The notes beneath the pieces were generated by a model, which saw only the letters and a list, made by a program, of their open reading frames with translations, was not told the origin of the DNA and ran no database searches. DNA of 5,436 bases from the NCBI GenBank assembly GCA_031271875.1, contig JAISVD010000193.1, positions 1 through 5,436 of the forward strand, written 5' to 3'. This document shows positions 4,218-5,436 of the stretch, piece after piece. The translations under genes were made by a program, and so were the position numbers. Numbering within the stretch: position 1 is the first letter of the stretch; every line of letters starts with the position of its first letter. The DNA is from Spirochaetaceae bacterium. GTDB lineage: Bacteria; Spirochaetota; Spirochaetia; Treponematales; Treponemataceae.

Positions 4218-5436
4218 ATGGCATTTGACATAAAACAAATAGAAACCGGGGAAAACCTTACCACTGAATTTAAACGGGAATACACCGATGAAATCAAAAA
4301 AACTATTGTCGCCTTTGCCAATACCGCAGGAGGAACGCTCTATGTCGGGATCAATGACGATAAATCAATAGCAGGTGTAGACAACCCTGATGAAACCTTG
4401 CTTCAAATAACGAATGCAGTGCGTTCCGCTATCAAGCCCGATGTTACCCTGTTTGTAGATTACAGAACAGAAAAGATAGGGACAGCTATCATTATAGCTG
4501 TAGTTGTACAAAAAGGAACCGCCTGTCCCTATTATCTCTCCGGTAAGGGTATCCGTCCCGAGGGGGTTTATGTCCGTCAGGGGGCATCATCGGTTCCTGC
4601 CAGCGAAACAGCTATCCTCAATATGATTAAAGAGACCGATGGAGAAAAGTACGAAGAAGTACGGTCTCTTAATCAGGATTTAACCTTTTCCGAAACAGAA
4701 CGGCTTTTCAAAATGAGATACATATCTTTCACCACAAATGAAAAAAAGACTCTCCATTTGCAGACGATAGATGGTATATATACCAATTTAGGTCTCCTCC
4801 TTTCTGACCAATCGGTTCATACCGTTAAGCTGGCAGTTTTTGAAGGGCTTGATAAAGAGGTTTTTCAGGATCGGCGGGAGTTTTCAGGTTCTCTGCTTAA
4901 ACAGATGGAAGATGTCTATACATTCCTGGATATGTACAATCATAACCATGCAGAAGTAAAAGGGCTTTACCGCGAAGATCAACGGGACTACCCGGAGGAT
5001 GCCCTGAGGGAAGCATTGCTTAACGCTCTGGTTCACCGGGATTACGCTTTTTCAAGCAGTACCCTTATCAGCATCTTTGATGACCGTATTGAGTTTGTTT
5101 CCATTGGCGGACTGCCAAAGGGTATATCTCTTGATGATATACAACTGGGTCTTTCCGTACCTCGAAATGAAAATCTTGCCAATGTATTCTACCGGCTCCA
5201 TTTGATAGAAGCCTACGGCACAGGTATCCCTAAAATCATGCGGAGCTATGCTGATTGCAGCCAAAAGCCGGAATTACAGACCACGAACCATGCATTTAAG
5301 ATTATCCTGCCGAACAGAAATGCTCCCCTAAATCCGCAGTATGTGCATTTAAACTTTCCATATTACAGAGCCGCCGGTACTGCGGTTTCGTTTACCGAGG
5401 ATGAGGAACGGATTATCACCCTGTTGGACAAGCAGG
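4218..5436 (+). CDS. AlbA_2 domain / RecG-like ATP-binding protein, 3' end beyond the window
   Basis: The frame is open for 406 codons and runs off the window. Residues about 10-130 form an AlbA_2 (Schlafen AlbA-like, formerly AAA_4) domain, with ENLTTEFKREYTDEI, then VAFANTAGGTLYVGIND and PEGVYVRQGASS. Residues about 255-365 form the RecG-like C-terminal ATP-binding module of this family, related to GHKL ATPases: the N-box-like ALREALLNALVHRDY (262-276), the strand DRIEFVSIGGLPKG (289-302), and the Gly-rich RLHLIEAYGTGIPKI (326-340). SFTEDEERIITLLDKQ at the end looks like the start of a winged helix. Such proteins are usually annotated as ATP-binding or transcriptional regulators. They are common in accessory regions and their function is mostly unproven. 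DNA or RNA binding in the cytoplasm is inference. GC is much lower than in the operon: by hand count 28/60 at 4321-4380 and 25/60 at 4921-4980, against 40/60 at 2401-2460 and 42/60 at 3541-3600. This suggests acquisition by transfer. Confidence 0.85.
   Translation, partial: MAFDIKQIETGENLTTEFKREYTDEIKKTIVAFANTAGGTLYVGINDDKSIAGVDNPDETLLQITNAVRSAIKPDVTLFVDYRTEKIGTAIIIAVVVQKGTACPYYLSGKGIRPEGVYVRQGASSVPASETAILNMIKETDGEKYEEVRSLNQDLTFSETERLFKMRYISFTTNEKKTLHLQTIDGIYTNLGLLLSDQSVHTVKLAVFEGLDKEVFQDRREFSGSLLKQMEDVYTFLDMYNHNHAEVKGLYREDQRDYPEDALREALLNALVHRDYAFSSSTLISIFDDRIEFVSIGGLPKGISLDDIQLGLSVPRNENLANVFYRLHLIEAYGTGIPKIMRSYADCSQKPELQTTNHAFKIILPNRNAPLNPQYVHLNFPYYRAAGTAVSFTEDEERIITLLDKQ

Overview
The window looks like a chromosomal segment of a diderm bacterium, possibly a spirochaete (Treponema/Spirochaeta-like). 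The lineage guess is an inference. It rests on the small exported Tyr-rich protein and the style of the DHH and M24 proteins, which resemble what I recall from spirochaete genomes. No rRNA or other marker gene is present to prove it.

Layout. Positions 1-97 hold the first 32 codons of an unrecognised gene on the minus strand, with a good Shine-Dalgarno. Positions 98-300 are an AT-rich divergent intergenic region with two inverted repeats built from the same TTTCAA/TTGAAA half-sites. A consensus-quality sigma70-type promoter (TTGACA-16-TATAAT, 301-328) then drives a tightly packed plus-strand set of four genes: ornithine carbamoyltransferase (365-1303), a small exported Tyr-rich protein of unknown function (1315-1722), an M24 family (aminopeptidase P/prolidase-like) metallopeptidase (1732-3000) and a DHH/DHHA1 phosphoesterase of the NrnA type (3023-4015). 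Gaps of 11, 9 and 22 bases, and no internal promoter that I could see, suggest one operon. A possible common theme is turnover: peptide breakdown and arginine/ornithine metabolism beside short-RNA/pAp recycling. The sequence itself shows only co-location.

After 4015 the character changes. The 202-base gap 4016-4217 holds a perfect 13-bp hairpin without a T-tract, then a TTGACA followed immediately by three perfect copies of a 9-bp repeat. The junction of copies 2 and 3 forms TAGAAT exactly 17 bases after TTGACA, so the repeat appears to be part of the promoter. The next gene (4218 to beyond the window end) encodes an AlbA_2 (Schlafen AlbA-like) domain followed by a RecG-like/GHKL-type ATP-binding domain. 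It is clearly less GC-rich than the operon, consistent with an acquired accessory gene.

The most interesting signal is that repeat-built promoter ahead of the AlbA_2/ATPase gene, a candidate for variable expression by repeat slippage. No CRISPR array, tRNA, rRNA, transposase or riboswitch was seen.
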